NCBI RefSeq assembly: GCF_022606465.1 | Contig: NZ_JALBUF010000001.1 | Coordinates: 682,001 to 746,000, forward strand | Direction: 5' to 3' | Source: Sulfoacidibacillus ferrooxidans | GTDB taxonomy: Bacteria; Bacillota; Bacilli; Alicyclobacillales; SLC66 | DNA length: 64,000 nucleotides | In this document: one piece after another, positions 49,733 through 58,496 of the stretch | Position numbering within the stretch: position 1 is the stretch's first letter | Layout: each line of letters starts with the position of its first letter | Translations under genes and position numbers: made by a program | The notes under the pieces: generated by a model | Seen by the model: only the letters and a program-made list of their open reading frames with translations | Database searches by the model: none | What the model was told of the DNA's origin: nothing

Positions 49733-50829
49733 TGGCTTCTTCTACACGCTTGCAAGAACTGATCGCTCTTGGACAGAGTCCTTGGCTTGACTACATTCGT
49801 AAAGACATGTTGCACAATGGAGAATTGCAACAACAAATTGCACAAGGACTCTGTGGAGTAACGTCCAATCCGTCCATTTTCGAAAATGCCATTGCAAAAA
49901 GTGAATTGTACAAAGAAGATATTCAGCAACTTGCACAGTCTGGTGCCACTTCTATTGACATTTACGATTCCTTAGTAAAGGCAGATATTTCTCTTGCGGC
50001 AGATAGTTTACGCCCTGTATACGATGCATCAAAAGGCGCAGACGGTTATGTAAGCTTAGAAGTACCACCGGATTTATGTGATGACCATGAGCGAACAGTT
50101 GCTGAAGCAAAACGATTATGGCAGTGGATCGACAAACCCAATTTGATGATTAAGGTCCCTGCTACTTCGCAAGGATTATTAGCCATCGAAGAACTCATTG
50201 GCGAGGGCATTCCCATCAATGTCACGTTGCTCTTTACGATGAATGATTATCGACAAGTAGCGAGTGCCTATTTGCGAGGATTAGAACGACGTGCTGCAAG
50301 TGGTCAAGAACTCCACTCCGTAGCATCTGTTGCAAGTATTTTTGTGAGCCGTTTAGACACTGCCATTGAAGGATTGGCAGCGGAAAAGGACGTCGCGGAC
50401 TTAATTGGCAAGGTTGCTGTGGCCAATAGCCGAGCCATCTACAGAGAATTTTCTCGGATGTTTTCCAGTCATCGTTTTGCAAAGTTACAAGCACTTGGCG
50501 CACATGTGCAACGTCCGTTGTGGGCATCTACCGGTACGAAAAACCAAGCATTATCAGATGTACTTTATATCAATGAACTTATTGGACCAAACACAGTCAA
50601 TACGATGCCCCCCGCAACATTAGCCGCATTTTTAGATCATGGTGTAGCTAAGCTAGAAGTGGATCAACATGCTTCTGAGGATGTCGGAGTGCTTGCACAA
50701 TGTGAAAAAGCAGGCATCGATATCGAAAGTCTAGGACAAGAACTAAAGCAAAAAGGACTTGTTCAATTTAAAGATTCATTTACTCATCTCATGGCTGCAA
50801 TTGAAGAGGCTATGGCTAAACATAGCTAA
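49732..50829 (+). CDS. tal: transaldolase
   Basis: A 365-residue transaldolase of the longer tal-B-like bacterial type. Start is GTG, one base overlapping the tkt stop, so the two are co-translated. Motifs: GVTSNPSIFENAI near the N-terminus, LMIKVPATSQGLLAIEELI with the Schiff-base Lys, INVTLLFTMNDY, and SVASIFVSRLDT. It exchanges three-carbon units in the pentose phosphate pathway together with transketolase. Confidence 0.96.
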   Translation: MASSTRLQELIALGQSPWLDYIRKDMLHNGELQQQIAQGLCGVTSNPSIFENAIAKSELYKEDIQQLAQSGATSIDIYDSLVKADISLAADSLRPVYDASKGADGYVSLEVPPDLCDDHERTVAEAKRLWQWIDKPNLMIKVPATSQGLLAIEELIGEGIPINVTLLFTMNDYRQVASAYLRGLERRAASGQELHSVASVASIFVSRLDTAIEGLAAEKDVADLIGKVAVANSRAIYREFSRMFSSHRFAKLQALGAHVQRPLWASTGTKNQALSDVLYINELIGPNTVNTMPPATLAAFLDHGVAKLEVDQHASEDVGVLAQCEKAGIDIESLGQELKQKGLVQFKDSFTHLMAAIEEAMAKHS

Positions 50830-50872
50830 TGTCCTACACTTAGATTGTCTTGGCATGGCATCAATACTATAG

Positions 50873-50921
50873 AAAAAGAGTAGCAGTTTCGCCTATCTTG
50901 TGCGAAACTGCTGCTCTTTTT
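50873..50921. terminator. bidirectional terminator after tkt-tal
   Basis: AAAAAGAGTAGCAGTTTCGC pairs with GCGAAACTGCTGCTCTTTTT. A-tract and T-tract flank the stem on both sides. It separates tal from the convergent NCS1 permease gene and can end both transcripts. Confidence 0.93.
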
Positions 50922-50961
50922 GCATCTCTACTTTAGAAAGCACATCGTGTACTACAACGAA

Positions 50962-52368
50962 TTATGCTACTTTTGCCGTGCGATCCACTTGTGGTCTTTT
51001 TCCTAGCTTTGAAAATGCCATATATAGAACAGCGGCAACAACAAAACCTACATAGTAAGAAATATCACCGAGTTGAGGTAATTTTGAAGCAATCAAACCT
51101 GTAAATAACGTTTGATTAAAGAAGAGACTAGAAACGGCAATCGCAATAATAAACGACCACAATCCCGCTCGCACCCGCCCACTGCCTTCGTAAAAGTCAC
51201 GAATATTGTGGCTGTTCTTTCTGTGCATAACATAGTCGACAATCACAATAGCAAGCCAAGGGCTGACCCAATAACCGAGCAATAACAAAAAGTTATTATA
51301 ACTGTTGTAGTAACCTTCTGCCCCTGCGAGATATGAGAGAACGCCTCCAAAAACACCGAGTAATAAGGCCGCAACCCAGCGTTTTGGAGCAATCGCACGC
51401 ACCCACTTCACGTCGATGGCAAGCAGCGATAATGATCCAGAATAAATATTGAGGACATTGGCAGTTACTGTACCTAAGATAATGGCGAGCATCGCTAGAA
51501 CTACTAAGAAATGAGGCATCAACCCAGTAACCAAATCTGTTGGTGTTGTAATATTTTTCACGGTAGCTAAGCCAGCACCTAAAAACTCAAGCCATACTGC
51601 TGGAATCACATTACCCCAAAAAGCAGAGTGAAATGCTTTTGCAGATGATGTATTTTGGGGAAGATAGCGACTATAGTCAGAGCTAAAGGTTAACCACCCC
51701 ATCATATACGACAACGAACTACCAATTGCTAATACAAATGATCCAAATAAACCACTATAGAGCGGAGCTTTCACATTTACAGGAATCGAAAAATGAATAT
51801 GTCCCATTGCATATGCAGTCACTACGATAAATATAACGGCTAGAAATAGGGCGGATATACGCTCCACAAAATGAATAAGATTATGTCCATATACACTTAC
51901 GACCGCTTGAATAATAATCATGATCAGCAAATCAGGTGCAAACCCAATCGGGAGCAGCCACTGCAATGCAAATACCCCTAATACAGTATTGACAGCATAC
52001 CAACCAATTCCGGAAATAAAATTAAGTAATGAGGGAAGAAAATTACCGTAAAATCCAAAAGCACCTCGAGACTGAATCAACTGAGGAATGCCCCACTTAT
52101 AGCCAAATGTAGTGAGAAATCCAATGGCTGCAGCGCCAACCATGGTGCCTACAATAATTGAAATGGCCGCCTGTGCCAAATTCAAACCAAACAGACCTAC
52201 AGACAATGCACCTAAAGTTAAGGTCGCGAATTCTAAATTGGCGCTAAACCACAGCGTAAACAGGTTACGCGCTTTGCCATGTCGTTCATTTGAAGCAATC
52301 GGATCAATGCCATGGGGCTCTACATGCAGGACTTCTTCTCCATAATAGTTCTCATTTACTGACTCCAT
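50962..52368 (-). CDS. NCS1-family nucleobase/cation symporter
   Basis: About 468 residues from ATG 52,368 (MESVNENYYGEEVLHVEPHGIDPI), with GGGAGG upstream. It has about twelve transmembrane segments. Family signatures: ANLEFATLTLGALSVGLFGL, QLIQSRGAFGFYGNFLPSL and SSDYSRYLPQNTS. NCS1 carriers import cytosine, purines, allantoin, hydantoin or thiamine-type substrates with a cation. Substrate cannot be told. It is a single gene. Confidence 0.9.
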   Translation of the reverse strand: MESVNENYYGEEVLHVEPHGIDPIASNERHGKARNLFTLWFSANLEFATLTLGALSVGLFGLNLAQAAISIIVGTMVGAAAIGFLTTFGYKWGIPQLIQSRGAFGFYGNFLPSLLNFISGIGWYAVNTVLGVFALQWLLPIGFAPDLLIMIIIQAVVSVYGHNLIHFVERISALFLAVIFIVVTAYAMGHIHFSIPVNVKAPLYSGLFGSFVLAIGSSLSYMMGWLTFSSDYSRYLPQNTSSAKAFHSAFWGNVIPAVWLEFLGAGLATVKNITTPTDLVTGLMPHFLVVLAMLAIILGTVTANVLNIYSGSLSLLAIDVKWVRAIAPKRWVAALLLGVFGGVLSYLAGAEGYYNSYNNFLLLLGYWVSPWLAIVIVDYVMHRKNSHNIRDFYEGSGRVRAGLWSFIIAIAVSSLFFNQTLFTGLIASKLPQLGDISYYVGFVVAAVLYMAFSKLGKRPQVDRTAKVA

Positions 52369-52613
52369 GGGAACCTCCCTCATTTTATAAAGATCTTTAT
52401 TTGTCGCTACTTATTATGATACGGATCTATTGGATTCAGTCAATAGAAAACACGAACATATCCAGATAAAATTTAATAATCGTTCGTATAAATATTAGAT
52501 TCCTTATAAAAAATATGAAATTATACCTTAATAAGGATTAAATTTACTTTTATGAGTTCCGCATATTGTTACATCCTTTTACACAATCTATTTTTACGGG
52601 AGGTGGTTCAGCT

Positions 52614-52790
52614 ATGCTGAGTGGAGTAAAGTGTACCGTGGATCAATGCGTATATAACCAATCCCTACATTGTACAGCTGCATCGATTCTCATTAAAATT
52701 CAAGGAAACGATGTAGTAGGGACAAGTCGTGGAACATTGTGCGATACTTTCTCCTATCGGAATCCTGATCACCATAATACCCATACGTAA
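52614..52790 (+). CDS. DUF1540 small cysteine protein
   Basis: A 58-residue protein starting at ATG 52,614, chosen because GGGAGGTGG lies 8 bases upstream. DUF1540 pattern: VKCTVDQCVYNQSLHCTAASI and a final Cys in GTLCDTFSY, giving four conserved Cys that probably bind a metal. Such proteins are widespread in spore-formers and their function is unknown. A terminator hairpin follows. Confidence 0.88.
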   Translation: MLSGVKCTVDQCVYNQSLHCTAASILIKIQGNDVVGTSRGTLCDTFSYRNPDHHNTHT

Positions 52791-52798
52791 CCACTATA

Positions 52799-52831
52799 CG
52801 CCGGAAGGGTATTTACCCCTCCGGCGTATAG
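52799..52831. terminator. terminator hairpin between DUF1540 and spoVR
   Basis: TACGCCGGA pairs with TCCGGCGTA, with GGGT/CCC inside. It lies between the convergent DUF1540 and spoVR 3' genes. No long T-tract follows, so strength is uncertain. Confidence 0.7.
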
Positions 52832-52846
52832 TTTATAAACCGAACC

Positions 52847-53491
52847 TCATAAAAACTTGCGCGACATTTTTTTGCCGTCATACGTAAAGAGTACAGCTCT
52901 TCCTTCAACAACTGTCTCTAAATGAATGGGTCTGCCCCATAATCGATAAATATAGGGCAATGTTTTCTCTGTATATTTCACATCAAGTTCCATTCCCTCA
53001 TACGCATGATGCAAATACAATTCTCCTGACAACTGATAGTCTCCATTTTTCACTAAAATTACTGGATACCCACCATTGACACGAGAAGCACTGAGTTTAT
53101 CCCGTATTTTTTCCCAATCCTTTTCAACGACTCTCCATTCGCTGCCTACCTTCTGGTAAAGATACAGATCAAGTTCTTCGACTAATTCTCGTGTCAAGTA
53201 ATTGCGTATAAACGAAGCGTCATTTTCAGTTTCCCGAACCTCAAACATTTTTGCTCGACCTTGACCTTTTTTTCTGCCAAATCGTTTTTGTTCTTCTTCT
53301 GTTGGGGAATCATATCGTTTTTCAATATCTTCCCATATTTTTACTCCAAGCAGATAGGGATTGACACTCGTTCTAGATGGCAGAACCACGCCAGAATGCG
53401 TATGTGCAAAATCAAGCCCCTCTGCATCAGTTAATTCTATTTCTCGCATAATGCGCAAGTGCCAGTACGTCGCCCAGCCTTCGTTATGCAA
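52847..53491 (-). CDS. spoVR: SpoVR, C-terminal half of a split gene
   Basis: An open frame running in from a stop codon at 53,498-53,500, which lies inside the element. The first codon that could start is TTG 53,491, but no ribosome site precedes it, so it is probably not translated separately. The frame continues exactly where the N-terminal half stops: NEGWATYWHLRIMREIELTDAEG is the conserved middle of SpoVR. From the shared NEGW codons it contributes 208 further residues. SpoVR is a spore-cortex or coat-stage protein made in the mother cell. The frame has no internal stop, so the half-gene has not decayed, which argues it is still used after rejoining. Confidence 0.9.
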   Translation of the reverse strand: MHNEGWATYWHLRIMREIELTDAEGLDFAHTHSGVVLPSRTSVNPYLLGVKIWEDIEKRYDSPTEEEQKRFGRKKGQGRAKMFEVRETENDASFIRNYLTRELVEELDLYLYQKVGSEWRVVEKDWEKIRDKLSASRVNGGYPVILVKNGDYQLSGELYLHHAYEGMELDVKYTEKTLPYIYRLWGRPIHLETVVEGRAVLFTYDGKKMSRKFL

Positions 53492-53500
53492 ATATGCTTA
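53474..53500 (+). other. left attachment site of the element
   Basis: The 12-bp core CCAGCCTTCGTT (53,474-53,485) is followed 2 bases later by the arm GCAAATATGCTTA (53,488-53,500). That arm is the inverted copy of the right arm with one mismatch. The core encodes NEGW on the minus strand. Confidence 0.85.
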
Positions 53501-53544
53501 CAGAATCCCCTGATGCATGAGCGCCGTAGATCTGTAGTTGTTTT

Positions 53545-54765
53545 CTATTCCTGCAACCGACCAAGATAGAGATTGAGCCATTTTTGCATAATCTCTGGCG
53601 GCATCTTGCCTTTAAAACGAAGTAAGAAATCATCAAACGCAGTTTTCATATAACTGGATATAGCCCCGTAATATGCAATATCCATTGTTCCTCCATATAA
53701 AGTATTCGACCGGATCAACATCGCCTTACGTTTACCCATGTTCATAATACAAAAAATTTCTGGTTCATACGACGTAATCTTACCACTACCTGTTATTTCT
53801 GCGCGAATGATACTTGCAACTGTATCACCTTGCGCTACAGCTAAATGTCCAAGTTTTGGAACTGTACGTGCAGCTCCATCCCCGATAGCAAAGATATTCG
53901 GGTAGTCTAGATGGCGAAAGTTTTCATCCGTGGGGACAAAGCCAACTTCATCACCCAATTCACTTTCTACAATCACATCAGCTCCGCGATAAGATGGAAT
54001 TAATACCGTCAAAGCAGATGGCAATGAACTACCGTCTGTAAACATTACTTTGTCAACTTCTAAATGATCAATCGTTTTTTTAGTTACGACACCCACTTCA
54101 TGCTTCTTGGCAAGTGCCCCAAATGCCTCATGAACTTTGTCTCCAACATCGTCAAAAAAGATTTCGGCTGGACTAAAGCAAGTAATCGTCGACTGCTCGC
54201 GAAGCCCACGTTTACGAAGTTCTACGTCGATCATAAACGCAATTTCCCCAAGTGGACCCTCACACGCAGCTTCTAAGAAGGGGACATCCGGTGTGCGCGT
54301 TCCTTGCACCATCGGAGCAGAACCCAGAACAACATCTCCGCCTTTAAAGTTTTCAATGGCAGTATATAATTGCGGAGCCAAGATATCGGTGCACATGGAG
54401 TATCCGTATTCTGTGAAACCTTCAATGCTTGAAAAATCTTTCTTACCTCCTAAAGCGATAATCAGCGTATCATAGGCAACCACTGCTGCATCCTCAAGGT
54501 ACACCCGTTGCGCTTTTGCATCAATCCGATGTACGCGACCTCGAATAAACTTCCCGTAGGATTCAATCACTTTTCGCAAGGGAAAAACTACATCTCGCAC
54601 CGATTTTTCACCGAGCGCAACCTCTGGTAATGATGGCTTAAGTAAAAAGGTTTCTCTTTCATCAATGACCGTAATGTGAACATCATGAGACGATGCCCAT
54701 GTGGCCAAATGATGAAAAACGGTCATGCCGCCAAACCCGGAACCCAAAATTACAATTTGATGCAT
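53545..54765 (-). CDS. sqr: sulfide:quinone oxidoreductase
   Basis: A 406-residue flavoprotein. FAD-binding GSGFGGMTVFHHL at the N-terminus, a second dinucleotide region near residue 100-110 (LIIALGG), and NIFAIGDGAA near 290. Three Cys match the known active-site positions of the acidophile enzyme: Cys125 in SMCTD, Cys168 in EAACEGPLGEIAF and Cys339 in FCIMNMG. It oxidises sulfide to sulfur or polysulfide and passes electrons to the quinone pool at the membrane. The C-terminal amphipathic region (MQKWLNLYLGRLQE) fits membrane attachment. It closes the second operon of the element, after TauE/SafE. Confidence 0.88.
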   Translation of the reverse strand: MHQIVILGSGFGGMTVFHHLATWASSHDVHITVIDERETFLLKPSLPEVALGEKSVRDVVFPLRKVIESYGKFIRGRVHRIDAKAQRVYLEDAAVVAYDTLIIALGGKKDFSSIEGFTEYGYSMCTDILAPQLYTAIENFKGGDVVLGSAPMVQGTRTPDVPFLEAACEGPLGEIAFMIDVELRKRGLREQSTITCFSPAEIFFDDVGDKVHEAFGALAKKHEVGVVTKKTIDHLEVDKVMFTDGSSLPSALTVLIPSYRGADVIVESELGDEVGFVPTDENFRHLDYPNIFAIGDGAARTVPKLGHLAVAQGDTVASIIRAEITGSGKITSYEPEIFCIMNMGKRKAMLIRSNTLYGGTMDIAYYGAISSYMKTAFDDFLLRFKGKMPPEIMQKWLNLYLGRLQE

Positions 54766-54860
54766 AGGGTAACATTCCTTTCTATATCATGAACTTTCTT
54801 ATCTAAAGAAAGTATCTTCAAGTTGGCATGATGCGATGCGATAAAGCTTGTTCTAATAAA

Positions 54861-55607
54861 CTACATTATTGGAAGAAGAAGTTTTATGCCAACTCCTATG
54901 AGTAACACGCTGTAAGCGTATTTGACCCACTGTGGTTTTGCCTTTTTAGCCATGAGCGTACTTCCGATAAAAGCTGCAACAATGACTGCTACCGATAGAA
55001 CGCATATAGTAACCCACGATGTATCTACATGTCCGATTCTTGCTACAAAACCTGATGCACTGGACAGCGTCACAATGAATGCAGATGTGCCGACTGCACG
55101 CTTTGTAGGATATCCCAGCCACATCAATAATGGACTAATGAATGTTCCTCCACCAAGTCCTAACATAGCGCCCACAAAAGCAGCAATCCCAGCAACAAAG
55201 ATACCGATTAAACGATGCTTGGTTGTCAGAGTATACGCCTTAGGCTCTATCTTTTTGGCACTGATCAATGTGCGAATGCTTGCAAAAAATATCATGAGGA
55301 CAAGTAAAAAAATTAACAACTGATCATCTACCCTATGCGCTACTATGCTACCAAGTGGTGCAAGAATCAGTGCCGCTAATGACATGGGCCAACTCCCACG
55401 CCAATCCACCAGCTTATTGCGCGCATACGTGATCAGTGCAACGAGTGTTGTCAGCCCATTTAACAAGATCCCTATCGGTTGCGCCACTGTCTTTAGAGGG
55501 TAGCCAAACCACAACAGGATGGGGACATGAAGCATCCCCCCGCCCATCCCAAGCATGGCAAAAAGTGCTGACACGATAAAAATGAGAGAAGTGGCATAAA
55601 CCAGCAT
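54861..55607 (-). CDS. TauE/SafE family membrane transporter
   Basis: A 248-residue membrane protein with about eight hydrophobic segments and two family repeats: FAMLGMGGGMLHVPILLWFG near residue 17 and GAMLGLGGGTFISPLLMWLG near residue 140. These proteins are proposed to export sulfite or similar sulfur oxyanions. It begins 9 bp after the 36-residue zinc-finger gene and is followed by sqr, so a role in disposing of sulfur species made from sulfide is a fair inference. It is distinct from the chromosomal paralogue at 33.8 kb. Confidence 0.87.
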   Translation of the reverse strand: MLVYATSLIFIVSALFAMLGMGGGMLHVPILLWFGYPLKTVAQPIGILLNGLTTLVALITYARNKLVDWRGSWPMSLAALILAPLGSIVAHRVDDQLLIFLLVLMIFFASIRTLISAKKIEPKAYTLTTKHRLIGIFVAGIAAFVGAMLGLGGGTFISPLLMWLGYPTKRAVGTSAFIVTLSSASGFVARIGHVDTSWVTICVLSVAVIVAAFIGSTLMAKKAKPQWVKYAYSVLLIGVGIKLLLPIM

Positions 55608-55616
55608 CTACAATCA

Positions 55617-55727
55617 CTATCCTCTGCGGTTGACGTGAGCACGAAAGCATGTGTCGCAATACAACTGGCCGTCAAGTTCTTTCTCGTATCCCTTAACAAC
55701 CATTTCTCCACAATCGGAGCATTGCAC
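55617..55727 (-). CDS. small zinc-finger protein, 36 residues
   Basis: GTG 55,727 opens a 36-codon frame reading VQCSDCGEMVVKGYEKELDG then QLYCDTCFRAHVNRRG. The CxxC...CxxC spacing (two pairs about 20 residues apart) is a typical zinc ribbon. The GTG lies one base past the stop codon of the upstream ArsR-family gene, so it should be translated by coupling, and the next gene starts 9 bp after its stop. It could be a small metal-binding or DNA-binding helper. I know no named family for it. Confidence 0.7.
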   Translation of the reverse strand: MQCSDCGEMVVKGYEKELDGQLYCDTCFRAHVNRRG

Positions 55728-55728
55728 A

Positions 55729-56118
55729 TCATTTGTCTATCTTCTGAATCTGTCCTGAAAATGGAAGATAACTTAGGATATCGCGCTGACATTGATAGAT
55801 AGTAAACTTACCCTCACGCCGACCTTGTATGACGCCTCCTTTGACAAGCACCTGTAAATGATGATTCATGGTTGAAGTCGGTACATCTAACCCGTCAACC
55901 AATTCGCAAAGACACAGATCGCGAATCAGCAGAAGTGCGATAATCTTCAAGCGCGTCTCATCACCGAGTGCCTTATACATAAGCGCCAAGCGATGAAGGT
56001 CTGAAGTATCGTGTGAAGACAGATACGTTTCCTGTGCTTCTTGCACAAGCAGAGACATCTCTTCTCCCAGTACAGGGCAAAAGCTTTGGGATATATCGTT
56101 CTCTTTGGATGTCATCAT
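55729..56118 (-). CDS. ArsR/SmtB-family metalloregulator, second copy
   Basis: A 129-residue winged-helix repressor. The recognition helix follows the metal box: RDLCLCELVDGLDVPTSTMNHHLQVL, with Cys69 and Cys71 in the position of the arsenite-binding pair of ArsR (ELCVC). An additional N-terminal Cys14 is in SQSFC. The N-terminal 40 residues are longer than usual. It heads the operon with the zinc-finger, TauE/SafE and sqr genes, so the real signal could be a reactive sulfur species, as with the related SqrR/BigR, or As(III). Confidence 0.87.
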   Translation of the reverse strand: MMTSKENDISQSFCPVLGEEMSLLVQEAQETYLSSHDTSDLHRLALMYKALGDETRLKIIALLLIRDLCLCELVDGLDVPTSTMNHHLQVLVKGGVIQGRREGKFTIYQCQRDILSYLPFSGQIQKIDK

Positions 56119-56146
56119 TCATCGCTCCCTACTTCATTACTATACA

Positions 56147-56168
56147 ACTATATTTCTAGTTTTATAGT
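56147..56168. promoter_or_regulatory. candidate operator of the sulfur operon
   Basis: ACTATA (56,147-56,152) and TATAGT (56,163-56,168) form an inverted repeat with a 10-base spacer, about 30 bp upstream of the ArsR-family start codon. The size and AT-rich half sites resemble ArsR-family operators. Binding is not shown. Confidence 0.45.
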
Positions 56169-56272
56169 GTTATTACAGTGAAGAAACCATGGCTAAAGCT
56201 TGTCGATAGCCTCTTGTTATCTATCACTTTTCACACAACAGACGCAGATCTACATCACGTTGGTCCTAGTAA

Positions 56273-56305
56273 AGGCGCTAAGCAGCATTCTGCTAGCGCC
56301 TTTAT
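56273..56305. terminator. terminator hairpin after the arsenic operon
   Basis: AAAGGCGCTA pairs with TAGCGCCTTT, enclosing GCAGCATTCTGC. It follows arsC on the minus strand by about 20 bp and precedes the second operon's promoter region. The T-tract is short, so termination may be partial. Confidence 0.65.
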
Positions 56306-56324
56306 CTATTCAACACATGCTCTT

Positions 56325-56744
56325 TTATATAAATTCAATCAGAAATTCCTGAAGTTGCTTTGCGATAGCATCGCGCACTTCGCGAAACTTAGCAGCAATC
56401 TCCTCTTGCGAACCAGTGGCGCGTGCTGGATCTTCAAAACCCCAGTGTAGCCGTCTCACATGTGGGGGAGTCATGGGGCACCGATCATTGGCATCACCAC
56501 ATAGTGTGATCACAACATCAGCGCGATTGAGCAGTTCATCATCAATTAATTTTGATGTATAGTGTGAGATATCGATGCCTATTTCATTCATGGTAGCCAC
56601 TGCCAGCGGATTCAATCCGTGTGCTTCGATTCCTGCACTAAAAATCTCCGCTTTTCCTTGTGCGATATTCTTTGCTAATCCCTCGGCGATTTGGCTGCGA
56701 CAGGAGTTCCCTGTGCATAAAAAGTAAATGATAGGCATACTCAT
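56325..56744 (-). CDS. arsC: arsenate reductase, thioredoxin-coupled
   Basis: A 139-residue low-molecular-weight phosphatase-fold enzyme. The phosphate loop is CTGNSCR (Cys10 to Arg16), and the redox cascade uses Cys82 and Cys89 in [13 protein letters not shown], identical in spacing to the Staphylococcus pI258 ArsC. It reduces arsenate to arsenite, which ArsB exports. AAGGAGA precedes the ATG. It is the last gene of the arsenic operon. Confidence 0.95.
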   Translation of the reverse strand: MSMPIIYFLCTGNSCRSQIAEGLAKNIAQGKAEIFSAGIEAHGLNPLAVATMNEIGIDISHYTSKLIDDELLNRADVVITLCGDANDRCPMTPPHVRRLHWGFEDPARATGSQEEIAAKFREVRDAIAKQLQEFLIEFI

Positions 56745-56851
56745 ATTCTTTATCTCCTTTTATCAGCTACAGATTATGGATCTACGAAGAGGCAAACCAT
56801 CAACAACTTCATCACATCGCACAGTACTGGACACTCTAAGCTAAGCACTTG

Positions 56852-58144
56852 TTATCCGATGATCGTCATCCAAAGATATAATCCAGATAATGTGATGAAC
56901 AATGTCGGTATCGTCAAGAGAATACCCGTTTTAAAATACCTGCCCCACGTGATCGTAATGCCTTTTTTACGCAACACATGCAACCATAACAGTGTCGCTA
57001 ACGATCCAATCGGTGTAATTTTGGGTCCTAAGTCGCACCCGATGATATTGGCATATACAAGCGCTTGATGAAGCACACCTGTAGCAGACGTAGAATGAAT
57101 GGCCAACGCATCAATCATCACAGTCGGCATATTGTTCATCACACTAGAGAGACCCGCCGCAATCAATCCAGTCGCCACTGTCCCCGCGAAGATCCCGCCA
57201 TGTGACGCACCTTGTATGACATGTCCTAACAGAACAGTTAATCCTGCGTTACGCAACCCGTATACGACAACATACATACCAATGGAGAAGACTACAATGG
57301 CCCATGGCGCTTCTCGAATGATATTCCACGGTTTAATCACATCCGTTTTTTTACCAGCTATGAGAAATACAATCGCGATCGTTCCTGCCACAAAGGATAC
57401 TGGAATGTGCAAAATCTCTGTAAAAATATAGCCAACTAGTAACACAGCAAGGACAATCCAAGAAAAGCGAAATAATCCTTTATGGATAATGGCAGATGAG
57501 GCGTCAGGTACATCCTTTGGATCATACCGCCTAGGTATATCGCGTCGAAAATAGAGGTAAAGCACAGCGATACTCGCAATGAGTGAAAATAAATCAGGTA
57601 CAATCATATGTACCGCATACCCAATAAATCCAATGTGGAAATAATCAGCAGACACAATATTGACCAAATTACTAACAATGAGTGGAAGTGACGTGGTGTC
57701 TGCAATAAAACCACTCGCCATAATAAATGGCAACATTTTTTTCGCATCAAACTTGAGAAGCTTTACTTTCTCAAGCACAATTGGCGTGAGAATAAGCGCC
57801 GCACCATCATTGGCAAAAAAGGCCGACACCATGGCTCCAAGTACAATGACATAAAGAAACACTTTGTGTCCATCACCTTTTGCAGCGTGCGCCATTTTTA
57901 GCGCCGCCCACTCGAAAAAACCGATCTTATCAAGAATGGTTGACGTAATGATGATAGCTACAAAGGTAAGCGTAGCATCCCATACAATGGTCGTAACGGT
58001 CCACACATCGCTAAAGGTGACTACATGAAACAGGAGTGCAAGGACTGCTCCGCCAAGTGCACTCCACCCAATCGATAACCCTTTAGGCTGCCATATAACA
58101 AAAACTAACGTGACTAAGAAAATCCCAATTGCAAGTTCTGCCAT
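56852..58144 (-). CDS. arsB: arsenite efflux pump
   Basis: About 430 residues from ATG 58,144 ([27 protein letters not shown]); I prefer this to a GTG five codons earlier because GAGGAG lies 8 bases before the ATG. It has about 12 transmembrane segments. The family sequence is unmistakable: [58 protein letters not shown] and [23 protein letters not shown]. It carries arsenite out, alone or driven by the ArsA ATPases. Confidence 0.96.
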   Translation of the reverse strand: MAELAIGIFLVTLVFVIWQPKGLSIGWSALGGAVLALLFHVVTFSDVWTVTTIVWDATLTFVAIIITSTILDKIGFFEWAALKMAHAAKGDGHKVFLYVIVLGAMVSAFFANDGAALILTPIVLEKVKLLKFDAKKMLPFIMASGFIADTTSLPLIVSNLVNIVSADYFHIGFIGYAVHMIVPDLFSLIASIAVLYLYFRRDIPRRYDPKDVPDASSAIIHKGLFRFSWIVLAVLLVGYIFTEILHIPVSFVAGTIAIVFLIAGKKTDVIKPWNIIREAPWAIVVFSIGMYVVVYGLRNAGLTVLLGHVIQGASHGGIFAGTVATGLIAAGLSSVMNNMPTVMIDALAIHSTSATGVLHQALVYANIIGCDLGPKITPIGSLATLLWLHVLRKKGITITWGRYFKTGILLTIPTLFITLSGLYLWMTIIG

Positions 58145-58163
58145 CTCATGTCTCCTCACTCAT

Positions 58164-58496
58164 TTACAGGTGACACTGTACACGCAGTCCCTGTGTTTGT
58201 AACCTGGCGATTTCCTCTGACACATCTGGTAACTCGCCAATGAGTTCCTTCATCATAGGAAATGTCGATTCGTCAAGTGCATAAAATACCCACTGTGCCG
58301 TTTTTCTTTCTGTGACAAGTCCTGCTTGGCGCAACTTGCGAAGATGTTGTGAAATACTTGGTTGCGACATATCAAACACTGCAACGAGTTCACATACACA
58401 TAGCTCTTCTTTAGCTAAGAGAGCCAATATGTGCAACCGAGTCTTATCAGCTAACGCTTTATACACATCTGCCATCTCTTCAAAAGGGTCAGTCAT
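58164..58496 (-). CDS. arsR: arsenic-responsive repressor
   Basis: A 110-residue winged-helix repressor. The arsenite site ELCVCELV (Cys33, Cys35) matches the E. coli ArsR ELCVCDL almost exactly, and SQPSISQHLRKLRQAGLV is the recognition helix. It overlaps the upstream arsA stop by 4 bp (ATGA), and arsB begins 20 bp after its stop. Unusually it lies inside the operon, not first; it likely represses the operon promoter at 60.9 kb. Confidence 0.95.
   Translation of the reverse strand: MTDPFEEMADVYKALADKTRLHILALLAKEELCVCELVAVFDMSQPSISQHLRKLRQAGLVTERKTAQWVFYALDESTFPMMKELIGELPDVSEEIARLQTQGLRVQCHL

Noticed and set aside
52847-53491. The C-terminal spoVR half as an independent gene started at TTG 53,491
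   Set aside because: There is no ribosome site, a stop codon lies just upstream inside the attachment arm, and the sequence joins perfectly with the other half; a split gene explains it better.
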